Assembly: GCA_964501785.1 (NCBI GenBank)
Contig: CAZCUD010000013.1
Span: forward strand, 1 to 64,000
DNA from: DATBSK01 sp964501785
GTDB taxonomy: Bacteria; Actinomycetota; Acidimicrobiia; IMCC26256; PALSA-555
DNA: 64,000 nucleotides
Direction of reading: 5' to 3'
In this document: positions 56,773 through 64,000 of the stretch, one piece after another
Layout of the letters: every line of letters begins with the position of its first letter
Numbering within the stretch: the stretch's first letter is position 1
Program-made: the position numbers and the translations under genes
The notes under the pieces: generated by a model
Database searches by the model: none
Seen by the model: the letters and a program-made list of their open reading frames with translations, nothing else
What the model was told of the DNA's origin: nothing

Positions 56773-58562
56773 TACTCCGCCCCACCGGTCGGCGGCGTCG
56801 CGGCCGCCGGGGCCGCGGCTCGGTCCTCGGCGTCCGCGAGCACCTCGCGGTAGCGAGGAACCGTCTCGAGCAGCTGCTCGTGGGTGCCCTCCGCGACCAC
56901 GCGGCCACCGTCGAGCAGCACGACCCGGTCGGCGAGCGCGATCGTCGCGGCACGGTGGGCGATGATCAGCGTCGTCCGACCGTCCATCACCTCGCGCAGC
57001 GCCGAGCGGATCTCGTGCTCTTTCGTCGGGTCGACCGACGACGTCGCGTCGTCGAGGATGAGGATGCGCGGATCGGCCAGCACGGCGCGTGCGATCGCCA
57101 GTCGCTGGCGCTGCCCGCCTGACAACGAGAAGCCGTGCTCCCCGATCACCGTGTCGTACCCGTCCGGGAGGGCGGTCACGAACTCGTCGGCGCCCGCGAG
57201 CACCGCGGCGCGGCGCACCTGCTCGAGCGGAGCCTCGGGTTCGGCGAAGGCGATGTTCTCGGCGACCGTGTCGGTGAAGAGGAACGTGTCCTCGAACACG
57301 ATGCCGACGCTGCGGCGTAGGTCGCGGACCCGCAGGTCTCGCACGTCGACGTCGTCGAGGGTGACCTTGCCGTCGTCGACGTCGTAGAAGCGCGAGACGA
57401 GCCGCGCGACCGTCGTCTTCCCGCTCCCCGTCGCGCCGACGACCGCGACCGCCTCGCCACCCCGCACGACCAGGTCGAAGTCGGTGAGGACCGGGGGCCC
57501 GATGCCGTAGGAGAAGTCGACGCCGGTGAACCGCAGCTCGCCCGACCCGTCACCGGGCAGCGCGACCGGCTGCGGCGGATCGACCACGGCGGGATCGGTC
57601 GAGAGGATCTCGTCGATGCGGCCACCCGACGACGAGGCCCGGCCGGCCTGGGCGACCAGCATGCCCGTCATCCGCAGCGGCCAGATCGTCATGAGGATGT
57701 AGGAGTTGAAGGCGACGAGGTCGCCGATCTGGAGGTCGCCGTCGAGCACGAGATGTCCGCCGTACCAGAGGATCACCACGAGCGCGAGCGCGGGCAGGAA
57801 GTCGAGCAGTGGCATGAAGCCGCTGCGCAGCCAGGCCGCCTGCAGTGCGCGATCGAGCACCGAGTCGGCTTCCGCCTCGAGTCGCTGCACCTGGAGCTGC
57901 TCCGACCCGAAGCCCTTGACGACGCGCACGCCCGCAACGGTCTCCTCGACGACGCCCGACAGATCGCCGAGCTCTTCCTGGAGCCCGAGCACGACGGGGG
58001 CGATGCGACGCGAGAAGCGTGTCGCCGCGACGTTGAGGAGTGGCAGCGCGCCGAGCGCGAGCAGGGCGAGCGTGACGCTCTGGAGCATCATCACCACGAC
58101 GACCGCCGCGACGATGAAGAGCGACGCGGCGAAGAGCGGGAGCAGCACCACGACCTGGTTGACCTGCTGGATGTCGGTGTTGGCCCGGGCCATGAGCTGG
58201 CCGGTCTGGGCCTGGTCGTGGAACGCGAAGTGCAGCCGCTGGAGGTGTGCGAAGAGCTTCTCCCGCAGGTCGGTCTCGACGCGGTACGAGATGCGGAACG
58301 CCGCGTAGCGACGCGATCCAGTGCCGAACGCCTGGACCGCGCCGACGAGGACGATCAGTGCGGCGTAGAGCGCGATCGCCTCGCCGTCGCCGGGGATGAT
58401 GCCCTCGTCGATCGCCAGCGCCGCGAGCAGCGGCACCGCGATCTTCGCTCCCGTCCAGATGACTCCGGCCGCGACGCCGGCGATGACCCACCGGCGTTGC
58501 GCTCGGAGCTCGCCGCGGATGAGCCGCCATCCGGCCCGCCGCAGCTCACGCTCCCGATCCAT
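56772..58562 (-). CDS. ABC exporter half-transporter, subunit with degenerate Walker B
   Basis: The 596-residue protein also has six helices and an ATPase: Walker A VVGATGSGKTT, signature LSGGQRQR, and Walker B ILILDDATSSVD, where the catalytic Glu is replaced by Asp. The altered signature of the partner (LSAGE) completes the degenerate site, the hallmark of asymmetric heterodimers. ATG 58562 follows GAGGAG. A -10 box (TAGCCT, 58648-58643) and a palindrome lie upstream. Confidence 0.9.
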   Translation of the reverse strand: MDRERELRRAGWRLIRGELRAQRRWVIAGVAAGVIWTGAKIAVPLLAALAIDEGIIPGDGEAIALYAALIVLVGAVQAFGTGSRRYAAFRISYRVETDLREKLFAHLQRLHFAFHDQAQTGQLMARANTDIQQVNQVVVLLPLFAASLFIVAAVVVVMMLQSVTLALLALGALPLLNVAATRFSRRIAPVVLGLQEELGDLSGVVEETVAGVRVVKGFGSEQLQVQRLEAEADSVLDRALQAAWLRSGFMPLLDFLPALALVVILWYGGHLVLDGDLQIGDLVAFNSYILMTIWPLRMTGMLVAQAGRASSSGGRIDEILSTDPAVVDPPQPVALPGDGSGELRFTGVDFSYGIGPPVLTDFDLVVRGGEAVAVVGATGSGKTTVARLVSRFYDVDDGKVTLDDVDVRDLRVRDLRRSVGIVFEDTFLFTDTVAENIAFAEPEAPLEQVRRAAVLAGADEFVTALPDGYDTVIGEHGFSLSGGQRQRLAIARAVLADPRILILDDATSSVDPTKEHEIRSALREVMDGRTTLIIAHRAATIALADRVVLLDGGRVVAEGTHEQLLETVPRYREVLADAEDRAAAPAAATPPTGGAE

Positions 58563-58642
58563 CGACTCCTCGCACCGTCCCCTGCCGGGGCCCACCACGT
58601 CCCCGTGCGGGGAGCAGCGCCGGGGCTCAGGGCGTCGGGGCC

Positions 58643-58674
58643 AGGCTACCGGCGGTCTGACGCGACGTCAGACC
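58643..58674 (-). promoter_or_regulatory. Exporter promoter with palindrome
   Basis: TAGCCT on the minus strand (58648-58643) is a good -10 box. GGTCTGAC-N5-GTCAGACC (58654-58674) lies just upstream, over the -35/spacer. It could be an operator for an unseen repressor, or the terminator of the beta-helix gene that ends at 58696. Confidence 0.5.
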
Positions 58675-58695
58675 CGGATCCGCGAGCGGGACCGC

Positions 58696-59955
58696 TCAGC
58701 CGGTGAACGTCGGGACGAGCACGAGCGGCAACGGCACCTCGGGCACCTCGACCTCGACGGCACCGATGTCGCACGCGTCGACGCCGAGCACGGCCTGCGG
58801 TCGCGTCACCCCCCGCTGGTCGGTGGTCACCGCTTCACCCGCGAGCGCGTCACCGTCACCGCACGCGTCGACCGGGATCGCGTCGATCAGCGGGCTCACC
58901 GGCGGGCCCAGCTGCGGGAGCCGCGTGAGCGTCGGGCCCCCGTTCGCGCCCAGCGCGCCGAGCAGCGGATCGCCGCCGTCCTCGACGTCGGTCGGGTCGG
59001 TCAGCGCACACGACGTGTCGTCGGAGAAGTTGTACCCGGACGACACCGTGGTCGGCTCGAGCTCGAAGAGGCAGTTCTCAGCGCCGCCGAGCGGCTGCGC
59101 GATCACCGTGCCGAAGAGGTTGAGCGGACCGGGGTCCTCGACGGTGATGTTCGCCCCGCCGATCGAGGCGACCGCGCTGTTCTGCGTGATCGTCGAGTAC
59201 ACCGCCGTGAGCTCGTTGGCATAGATCCCGCCGGCCGCGGACGCCGAGGTACCGGGATCCGTGTTGCCGACCACCGTCGAGTCCACCAGGAGCACCGTGC
59301 CGGTGTCGCCGTCGATCCCGCCGCCGAACCCGGTGTCACCCTCGATCGAGTTGCCGCTGATCGTCGAGCGGACGAACGTCGTGGAGGGGGCGACGCGGAT
59401 CCCACCGCCGGTGTCGCCGGCGAAGTTGTCGCTGATCGTCGAGTCGATCACGAGCACGAACTCGGCATCGATCGCGTCGATCCCGCCGCCGCTGCCGCCC
59501 CCCGTCGCTCGATTCCCAGTGACCGTGGAGTTGCGCATCGTGAGTGACGGCGTGCCGAGGTCGCCGAAGCGGATGCCGCCGCCCGACGAGTCGGGCTGGT
59601 TGCCACCGGTGATCGTCACGTCGACCAGGGTCAGCTCGCCGTCGGTCTCCATCACCCGCTCGTCGCAGGTCTGGCGGATCGTGAAGCCCTGCCCCTGGAT
59701 GGTCAGGGGCTGCAGGCCGCCCCCGAGCGGACGATCGAGGTCGCCCGCACCGCAGTCGACCAGGTCGATGTCGTTCGCGAGCACGATCTCGGTCTCGGCG
59801 GGATCGGCGAAGGCGGCCCGCAACCCTGCCTCGTCCGAGACGGTCACCGCGCCGGCCGGCGCGCCGCCGACCACGACCAGACCGGCGGCGCCGACGAGCA
59901 GTGCGGCTCCAGTGGTGGCCGCGCGCCGACGCCACGATCCCTGCCGCTCGTGCAT
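58696..59955 (-). CDS. Secreted right-handed beta-helix repeat protein
   Basis: The 419-residue protein has a signal peptide (RRRAATTGAALLVGAAGLVV up to about PAGA) and a parallel beta-helix built of repeated turns: LTLVDVTITGGNQPDSSGGGI, LTMRNSTVTGNRAT, LVIDSTISDNFAGDTGGGI, FVRSTISGNSIE and LLVDSTVVGNTDP. Glycine-rich GGGI corners recur. A short C-terminal segment (GAVEVEVPEVPLP) may anchor or sort it. Polymorphic membrane protein or choice-of-anchor relatives are surface proteins. TATCGT (59967-59962, minus strand) ends six bases before ATG 59955. Confidence 0.8.
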   Translation of the reverse strand: MHERQGSWRRRAATTGAALLVGAAGLVVVGGAPAGAVTVSDEAGLRAAFADPAETEIVLANDIDLVDCGAGDLDRPLGGGLQPLTIQGQGFTIRQTCDERVMETDGELTLVDVTITGGNQPDSSGGGIRFGDLGTPSLTMRNSTVTGNRATGGGSGGGIDAIDAEFVLVIDSTISDNFAGDTGGGIRVAPSTTFVRSTISGNSIEGDTGFGGGIDGDTGTVLLVDSTVVGNTDPGTSASAAGGIYANELTAVYSTITQNSAVASIGGANITVEDPGPLNLFGTVIAQPLGGAENCLFELEPTTVSSGYNFSDDTSCALTDPTDVEDGGDPLLGALGANGGPTLTRLPQLGPPVSPLIDAIPVDACGDGDALAGEAVTTDQRGVTRPQAVLGVDACDIGAVEVEVPEVPLPLVLVPTFTG

Positions 59956-60001
59956 CCGGGCACGATATCTGCCCGGCGGCCCGACGTGTGGCGTCCGACG
60001 C

Positions 60002-60241
60002 TCAGAACAGCTCGGCGAGCATCTCGGCCAGGGCGTCGGCCACCGCCGGGTCGGCCGGGTCGCCCACGAACGCCGAGGCTCGCGCGCCGCCATCCGCGAC
60101 CTCCCGGACGAGCTCCCCGACCTGCTCGGCATCGGCACCGACGACGATCACGGTCGCACCACGGGCTCCGAGCGCGAGTGCCGCGTCGCGCTGGTCGACG
60201 CCGACGACGACCGCCCCGAGCGTCACCGGCCGCTCGCTCAC
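60002..60241 (-). CDS. Small Rossmann-like protein (79 residues)
   Basis: The frame reads VTLGAVVVGVDQRDAALALGARGATVIVVGADAEQVGELVREVADGG, which looks like the first beta-alpha-beta unit of a short-chain dehydrogenase fold but without the usual TGxxxGxG. It stops before any catalytic Tyr-Lys part. GTG 60241 overlaps the flavin reductase stop (GTGA), so the two proteins are produced together. It may be a cofactor-binding or regulatory partner. It is not a decayed gene by codon pattern. Confidence 0.6.
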   Translation of the reverse strand: MSERPVTLGAVVVGVDQRDAALALGARGATVIVVGADAEQVGELVREVADGGARASAFVGDPADPAVADALAEMLAELF

Positions 60242-60753
60242 GTCGGCGAGATGCGCCCGTACTTCCCGCGGAAGAAGAGGAGTGGACCGGCGTCGTGCTC
60301 CAACCCGAGATCGAGCACGCGCCCGACCACGATGATGTGGTCGCCGCCGTCGTACTCGGCCCAGAACTCGCAGTCGAGGTACGCGAGGGTCTCGTGCAGC
60401 ACCGGCGACCCTCCGACCCCCTCGTGCCAGTCGCACTGGCCGAACCGGTCGGCCCCCTTCGTGGCGAAGAGCTGGGAGAGCTCCTCCTGGTGCTCACCGA
60501 GGATGTTCACGGCGAACTTCCGGGCCCGCTCGATCCGGGGCCACGTCGACGACGTGCGCGCGACGCAGAACAGCACCAGCGGAGGGTCGAGCGACACCGA
60601 GGTGAACGAGTTCGCGGCGACACCGACGGGCTCACCGTCGTCGACGGCGGTGATGATCGTGACGCCGGTCGCGAACTGCCCCAGCACCTGCCGGAACTCG
60701 CCGGCATCGGGGCGGAAGATCTCTTCGTCGGCCTGCTCGGGGCGCTCGGGCAT
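60238..60753 (-). CDS. Flavin reductase-like (FMN split-barrel) protein
   Basis: The 171-residue protein has FRQVLGQFATGVTIITAVDDGEPVGVAANSFTSVSLDPPLVLFCVARTSSTW, the defining region of the flavin-reductase domain, and GDHIIVVGRVLDLG near the end. Such proteins supply reduced flavin to a two-component monooxygenase or act as a flavoprotein by themselves. No oxygenase component is next to it. The start is ATG 60753. Confidence 0.88.
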   Translation of the reverse strand: MPERPEQADEEIFRPDAGEFRQVLGQFATGVTIITAVDDGEPVGVAANSFTSVSLDPPLVLFCVARTSSTWPRIERARKFAVNILGEHQEELSQLFATKGADRFGQCDWHEGVGGSPVLHETLAYLDCEFWAEYDGGDHIIVVGRVLDLGLEHDAGPLLFFRGKYGRISPT

Positions 60754-60783
60754 GCAGACAGTCTGGCGCGCGACGCCGAGCGG

Positions 60784-61680
60784 TCAGCGACGATCGAGGT
60801 CGAGCCGCATGCCCTCGTGCGCAGCGATCACCTCGGGCCCGTCCATCTCGGCCGAGAGGTCGCGGGCGTGGTCGAGGATCTCGTCGATCGCGGCGTCGCC
60901 GTGCGTCGGGCAGTGGTGGTAGAGCGCGAGCGTCCTCGCACCCGCTTCCTTGGCGACGTGCACCGCGTATTCGATCGTCGAGTGGCCGAAGTGCCGCTTC
61001 GACTCGTACTCGTGCGTGGTGTGCTGCGCGTCGTGGATGAGCACGTCGACGCCGTCGCACAGCTCGAGCACGTCCGTGGGGATGAAGTCGTCGGCGTCGT
61101 CGGGGTTGCAGCCGGGACCGTGATCGGAGATGTAGGTCACCCCGACCCCCTCCAGCTCGACTCGGTAGCCGAGCGTCGGGTCGGTGTGACGCACCCAGCG
61201 CGCCCGCACCTTCGCACCGTTCACACCGAAGTCGTCGTGGTCGGTGTCGAGGAACGAGACCGTCCCGCCGAGCTCGTCCGGCGTGATCGGGAAGTAGGGC
61301 GGCTGCATCACGCCGCGGAACACCTCGGCGAGCGGACCCGCCTCCTGGCGGGGCGCGTGGATGTCGATGACCGCGTCAGGGCGGAACACCGGCGTGAAGA
61401 AGGGCAGACCGATGATGTGGTCCCAGTGCAGGTGGGTGAGCAGCACCGTCGCCTGGTAGGGCGTGGTGAGGCGGTTGGCGAGGAGCGCTTCGGCGAAGCG
61501 TTCGGTCACGACGTCGCCGTACTCCCGGATGCCGGTGCCGAGGTCGAACACGATCGGCTGGTGACCGTCGGCCTCGAGCGCCACGCACGACGTGTTGCCG
61601 CCGTAGCGCTGGTACTTGGCGCCGTCACACGGCGTCGATCCCCGGACGCCGTAGAACGTGAGGTGAACACCCCCCGACAC
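60784..61680 (-). CDS. Metallo-beta-lactamase-fold hydrolase (RNase Z-like)
   Basis: The 298-residue protein has FYGVRGSTPCDGAKYQRYGGNTSCVAL at its start and the metal motif THLHWDH (His83-His88). DVLIHDAQHTTHEYESKRHFGHST follows later with the third and fourth ligand positions. This resembles the cAMP phosphodiesterase/RNase Z-like subgroup. GTG 61680 is preceded by TAGTCT (61694-61689, minus strand), eight bases away, so the mRNA is probably leaderless. The next gene upstream (61762) is a regulator-like protein. Confidence 0.85.
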   Translation of the reverse strand: MSGGVHLTFYGVRGSTPCDGAKYQRYGGNTSCVALEADGHQPIVFDLGTGIREYGDVVTERFAEALLANRLTTPYQATVLLTHLHWDHIIGLPFFTPVFRPDAVIDIHAPRQEAGPLAEVFRGVMQPPYFPITPDELGGTVSFLDTDHDDFGVNGAKVRARWVRHTDPTLGYRVELEGVGVTYISDHGPGCNPDDADDFIPTDVLELCDGVDVLIHDAQHTTHEYESKRHFGHSTIEYAVHVAKEAGARTLALYHHCPTHGDAAIDEILDHARDLSAEMDGPEVIAAHEGMRLDLDRR

Positions 61681-61761
61681 GAAGGAGGAGACTACCCAAA
61701 CGACAGCCGTGTGACACCAGGTCCTCGCGCCGATGTGACGCGCGCCTCATCGGCACGCGTC

Positions 61762-62283
61762 TCAGCCGGGCGTCGGGCCGTCGGCGCGCACCCGTTCGAC
61801 GTGCACCAGCGCCTCACGGAGCTCGTCGATCCACTCCCCCTCGTGCTCCCGCACGAGGCGAACGCACCAGGCCAGCGCGTCGCTGCGGCTGCGGGCGACG
61901 CCGGCGTCGACGAGCGTGTCGAGGATCCGTCGCTCGCCCATGCGCAGCCGGGTCATCACCGGCACGCTGAGGTGGGTGAACACCGCACCCGTGTCCCCGC
62001 ACCGGGCGCCCCAGGCGACCTTGCGGTCGAAGCGCCGCTCGGCCTCGTCGGCGATCTGCATCCGGTGCGCACGCGTGTCCTCCCGGAAGCCCTCGATGCG
62101 GGCGAGGCAGGCGGTCGACCGGGCGTCCTCGTCGCCGCCGGTTGCCCCGTCGAGGTCGGGCTCGGCCAGCCGCCCCACGACGAGGATCTCCTCCCGGTCG
62201 GCGGAGACCTCCGGGGCCTCGGTGAACCACCCGTCGGGGCAGCGGCCCGCGAACCAGGCGGCGAGATCCGGCTGATCACTCAT
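61762..62283 (-). CDS. Uncharacterised protein with ribbon-helix-helix-like C-terminus
   Basis: I do not recognise the N-terminal half of this 173-residue protein. The end, VMTRLRMGERRILDTLVDAGVARSRSDALAWCVRLV, looks like a CopG/MetJ-type ribbon-helix-helix: a short strand, two helices and the G-V-x-R-S-R-S-D-A turn. The promoter region has direct repeats of ATGTAAT, a pattern such proteins bind. The acidic N-terminal part (GRLAEPDLDGATGGDEDARS) may sense a signal. ATG 62283 is the start; no good Shine-Dalgarno is seen. Confidence 0.6.
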   Translation of the reverse strand: MSDQPDLAAWFAGRCPDGWFTEAPEVSADREEILVVGRLAEPDLDGATGGDEDARSTACLARIEGFREDTRAHRMQIADEAERRFDRKVAWGARCGDTGAVFTHLSVPVMTRLRMGERRILDTLVDAGVARSRSDALAWCVRLVREHEGEWIDELREALVHVERVRADGPTPG

Positions 62284-62306
62284 TGATTACATCATTACAT
62301 CACTAC
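62283..62306 (-). promoter_or_regulatory. Direct TGTAAT repeats upstream of the RHH-like gene
   Basis: On the minus strand ATGTAATGATGTAATCA precedes the ATG immediately. It contains two TGTAAT units eight bases apart and is AT-rich in a GC-rich genome, so it probably is both promoter and operator for the gene. Confidence 0.5.
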
Positions 62307-62722
62307 GAACCGGATGGCAAGGCGCCCCGGATCCGCGCGGCCACGTCGTCCATCTGCGCCACGTCGGCGTAGCGCGTGCGGGGCCAGAAGAAGCCCCGCA
62401 GCCCGTCCTTGCGCCGGCGCGGGACGACGTGGACGTGCAGGTGCGGGACGCTCTGGCTGACGACGTTGTTCTCGGCGACGAACGTGCCCTGGGCGTCGAG
62501 GCCGTCCTGGACGCCCACCGCGACGCGCTGCACGTCGCGGAAGTACGGGGCGATGGCGTCGGCGGGCAGGTCGCGCAGCGTCTCGACGTGGGCTCTCGGC
62601 ACGACGAGCGTGTGGCCCGGGAAGAGCGGCCGGTGGTCGAGGAACGAGACGCTCGTCTCGGTCTCCTCGACGATCGTCGCCGGCAGCTCCCGGGCGACGA
62701 TGCTGCAGAACAGGCAGTCCAT
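62303..62722 (-). CDS. HIT-family hydrolase
   Basis: The protein of about 139 residues has DCLFCSIVARELPATIVEE (Cys pair for zinc) and the histidine triad HLHVHV (His94, 96, 98), with GHTLVVPRAHVETL between them. HIT proteins hydrolyse dinucleoside polyphosphates or nucleoside phosphoramidates. ATG 62722 is the start that fits the family; the longer frame to 62755 overlaps the MaoC gene. Confidence 0.9.
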   Translation of the reverse strand: MDCLFCSIVARELPATIVEETETSVSFLDHRPLFPGHTLVVPRAHVETLRDLPADAIAPYFRDVQRVAVGVQDGLDAQGTFVAENNVVSQSVPHLHVHVVPRRRKDGLRGFFWPRTRYADVAQMDDVAARIRGALPSGS

Positions 62723-62782
62723 CACCATGGGTCGCATCGCTGCGGGCGGGGGCACCCCGCCCGCCGACGCTGCGCTCTGCTG

Positions 62783-63289
62783 CTACTCAGGAGACTCGTA
62801 CGGGCGGACCCGCTCGGACGCGGCCTCGCGCTTGGGGACCATCACCTTGCGCCGGAAGTAGCAGACCTCTTCGCCGCGCTGGTTGAAGCCCCGCGTCTCG
62901 ACCGACACGATGCCGCGATCGGGCTTGCTCGACGACTCCTTCTTCTCGAGCACCTTCGTCTCGGCGTAGATCGTGTCGCCGTGGAACGTGGGCCTCTGGT
63001 GCTTGAGCTCTTCGATCTCGAGGTTGGCGATCGCCGCGCCGCTCACGTCGGGCACGCTCATGCCGAGCACGACCGAGTACACGAGGTTGCCGACGACCAC
63101 GTTCTTGCCGAACTGGGTCTGGGTCTCGCCGTACCACGCGTCCAGGTGGAGCGGATGGTGGTTCATCGTGATGAGACAGAAGAGGTGGTCGTCGTACTCG
63201 GTGATCGTCTTGCCCGGCCAGTGCTTGTAGACGTCACCGGGCTCGAAGTCCTCGAAGTACCGACCGAAGGGCCGCTCGTGCACCGTCAT
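62783..63289 (-). CDS. MaoC-like (hot-dog fold) dehydratase
   Basis: The 168-residue protein has YFEDFEPGDVYKHWPGKTITEYDDHLFCLITMNHHPLHLDAWYG, with the catalytic Asp/His region (NHHPLHLD), and SVVLGMSVPDVSGAAIANLEI. MaoC-type enoyl-CoA hydratases act on acyl-CoA thioesters; one subgroup hydrates mesaconyl- or 2-methylacyl-CoA. ATG 63289 is supported by TAGGAT (63302-63297, minus strand), which ends seven bases before it. Confidence 0.87.
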   Translation of the reverse strand: MTVHERPFGRYFEDFEPGDVYKHWPGKTITEYDDHLFCLITMNHHPLHLDAWYGETQTQFGKNVVVGNLVYSVVLGMSVPDVSGAAIANLEIEELKHQRPTFHGDTIYAETKVLEKKESSSKPDRGIVSVETRGFNQRGEEVCYFRRKVMVPKREAASERVRPYESPE

Positions 63290-63350
63290 CGGTTGCATCC
63301 TATTGATGCGTAGCTGAACACTCCTGACGAAGGCTGGCTACGCAACCAGA

Positions 63351-64000
63351 TCAGGGTGCGACCGAGAAGAGGTGCCACTCCCCGGGGACGCCCTTGAGGT
63401 CGTGGGTGCCGCGGTCGACGAACGTCCAGGTCATGCCGGCGACCGCCTCCTGCACCGCCGTCGTCACGAGGATCTCTCCCGGATCGGCGCGGGCGCCGAC
63501 GCGGGCGCCCACGTGCACGGCGACGCCGGTGAGGTCGTCACCGTCGACCTCGACGTCGCCGACGTGGATGCCGGTCCGCGTGCGCAGGTCGAGCAGCTCG
63601 GTCTCCTCCCGCATCGCGAGTGCGCACTCGATCGCGCTCGACACGCGGTCGAACACCACGAAGAAGTCGTCGCCGCGCGTGTTCACCTCGCGGCCGCCGT
63701 GCCGGTCCAGCTCGCGGCGGATGGCGATGCGGAACGTGGCCAGGGTGTCGCGCCAGCGCGCATCGCCGAGCCGGGCGGCGACCTCGGTCGAGCCCACGAT
63801 GTCGGTGAAGAGCACCGCACCGAGGCGTCGATCGGCGGCGGATGCAGCACGAGACCCGGTGAGGAACTCGCCGATCTCGGCCATCATCTCGTCGAGCCCG
63901 TCGCCCGTGGTCACGGGATCACTTTCGAGCTCGATGTAGCGGACGTCGTGGAGGCGCGCCGCGAGGGCGCGGAGGACCTCGACCGTGACGAGGCGCGTGC
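63351..64000 (-). CDS. Class III nucleotide cyclase, C-terminal part
   Basis: The reading frame continues past the right window edge. The visible 216 residues start with a segment (RYIELESDP and so on) resembling the end of an alpha/beta-hydrolase or regulatory domain, and continue as an adenylate/guanylate cyclase domain: LFTDIVGSTEVAARLGD, HGGREVNTRGDDFFVVFD and GVAVHVGARVGA. In the cyclase loop the usual GDGF is GDDF, and the metal-binding Asp of FTDIVGS is present. Relatives in actinomycetes are hydrolase-cyclase fusions. The full length cannot be judged. Confidence 0.8.
   Translation of the reverse strand, partial: TRLVTVEVLRALAARLHDVRYIELESDPVTTGDGLDEMMAEIGEFLTGSRAASAADRRLGAVLFTDIVGSTEVAARLGDARWRDTLATFRIAIRRELDRHGGREVNTRGDDFFVVFDRVSSAIECALAMREETELLDLRTRTGIHVGDVEVDGDDLTGVAVHVGARVGARADPGEILVTTAVQEAVAGMTWTFVDRGTHDLKGVPGEWHLFSVAP

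Overview
The window is a 64-kb stretch of a high-GC genome. Several features point to an actinomycete: four DinB/maleylpyruvate-isomerase-type proteins of the kind that use mycothiol, an F420-type (Ddn-family) oxidoreductase, many GTG starts, and at least fourteen genes that appear leaderless, with a TANNNT -10 box 6-9 nt before the start codon. The mix of sulfatases, a Baeyer-Villiger-type monooxygenase, a P450 and fused Liv-type transporters would fit class Acidimicrobiia. That placement is inference, not proof.

Left part (1-7.8 kb): mostly single-gene units. They are a PhyH-type dioxygenase end, a Ddn-like protein, a flavin monooxygenase, a small secreted protein, a lipoprotein glycerophosphodiesterase, two further oxidoreductases, a DinB protein, and an ArsR-SRPBCC pair with a clear promoter/operator. 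7.8-21.3 kb: a coherent catabolic and uptake locus. It has two sulfatases, a SnoaL-like protein, a Liv-type solute-binding protein, a TetR repressor, a DUF1214 protein, a carboxylesterase, and two very large fused transporter proteins (MFS-LivF and LivH-LivM-LivG). A 15-bp palindrome (CTGACCAATGGTCAG or a one-base variant) occurs at three promoters of this locus, one copy being the centre of a 33-bp perfect palindrome. I read it as a TetR regulon for import and hydrolysis of a sulfated and/or esterified organic compound.

21.3-37 kb: regulators and stand-alone enzymes. These include an XRE-cupin regulator divergent from a thioredoxin-reductase/methyltransferase fusion, a large TPR-type regulator, a WYL regulator, an ABC-F ATPase, a third sulfatase, a DsbA-like protein and an agmatinase-family enzyme, plus a decayed glycosyltransferase start. 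37-40.5 kb: a small accessory region beside the initiator tRNA gene. Two partial tRNA 3' halves plus a third degenerate copy mark modules that carry small genes, including hicBA and a frameshifted two-gene unit. No integrase is present. I consider this the most novel architecture in the window.

40.5-46 kb: a His-rich membrane protein, a P450 with a TetR neighbour, a bactofilin-like membrane protein with a Lys/Ala/Thr tail, and CcdA. 46-54.9 kb: one minus-strand cobalamin operon, btuF-btuC-btuD-cobO-cbiZ-cobU-cobS-cbiB-cobD-(HAD-cobT). Its genes overlap almost throughout, and it sits behind a cobalamin riboswitch whose expression platform can be read from the sequence. CbiZ together with BtuFCD and no corrin-ring genes points to corrinoid salvage and remodelling. 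55-64 kb: a heterodimeric ABC exporter, a secreted beta-helix protein, a flavin reductase with a tiny Rossmann-like partner, a metallo-beta-lactamase-fold hydrolase, a protein with a ribbon-helix-helix-like C-terminus, HIT and MaoC proteins, and the end of a nucleotide cyclase.
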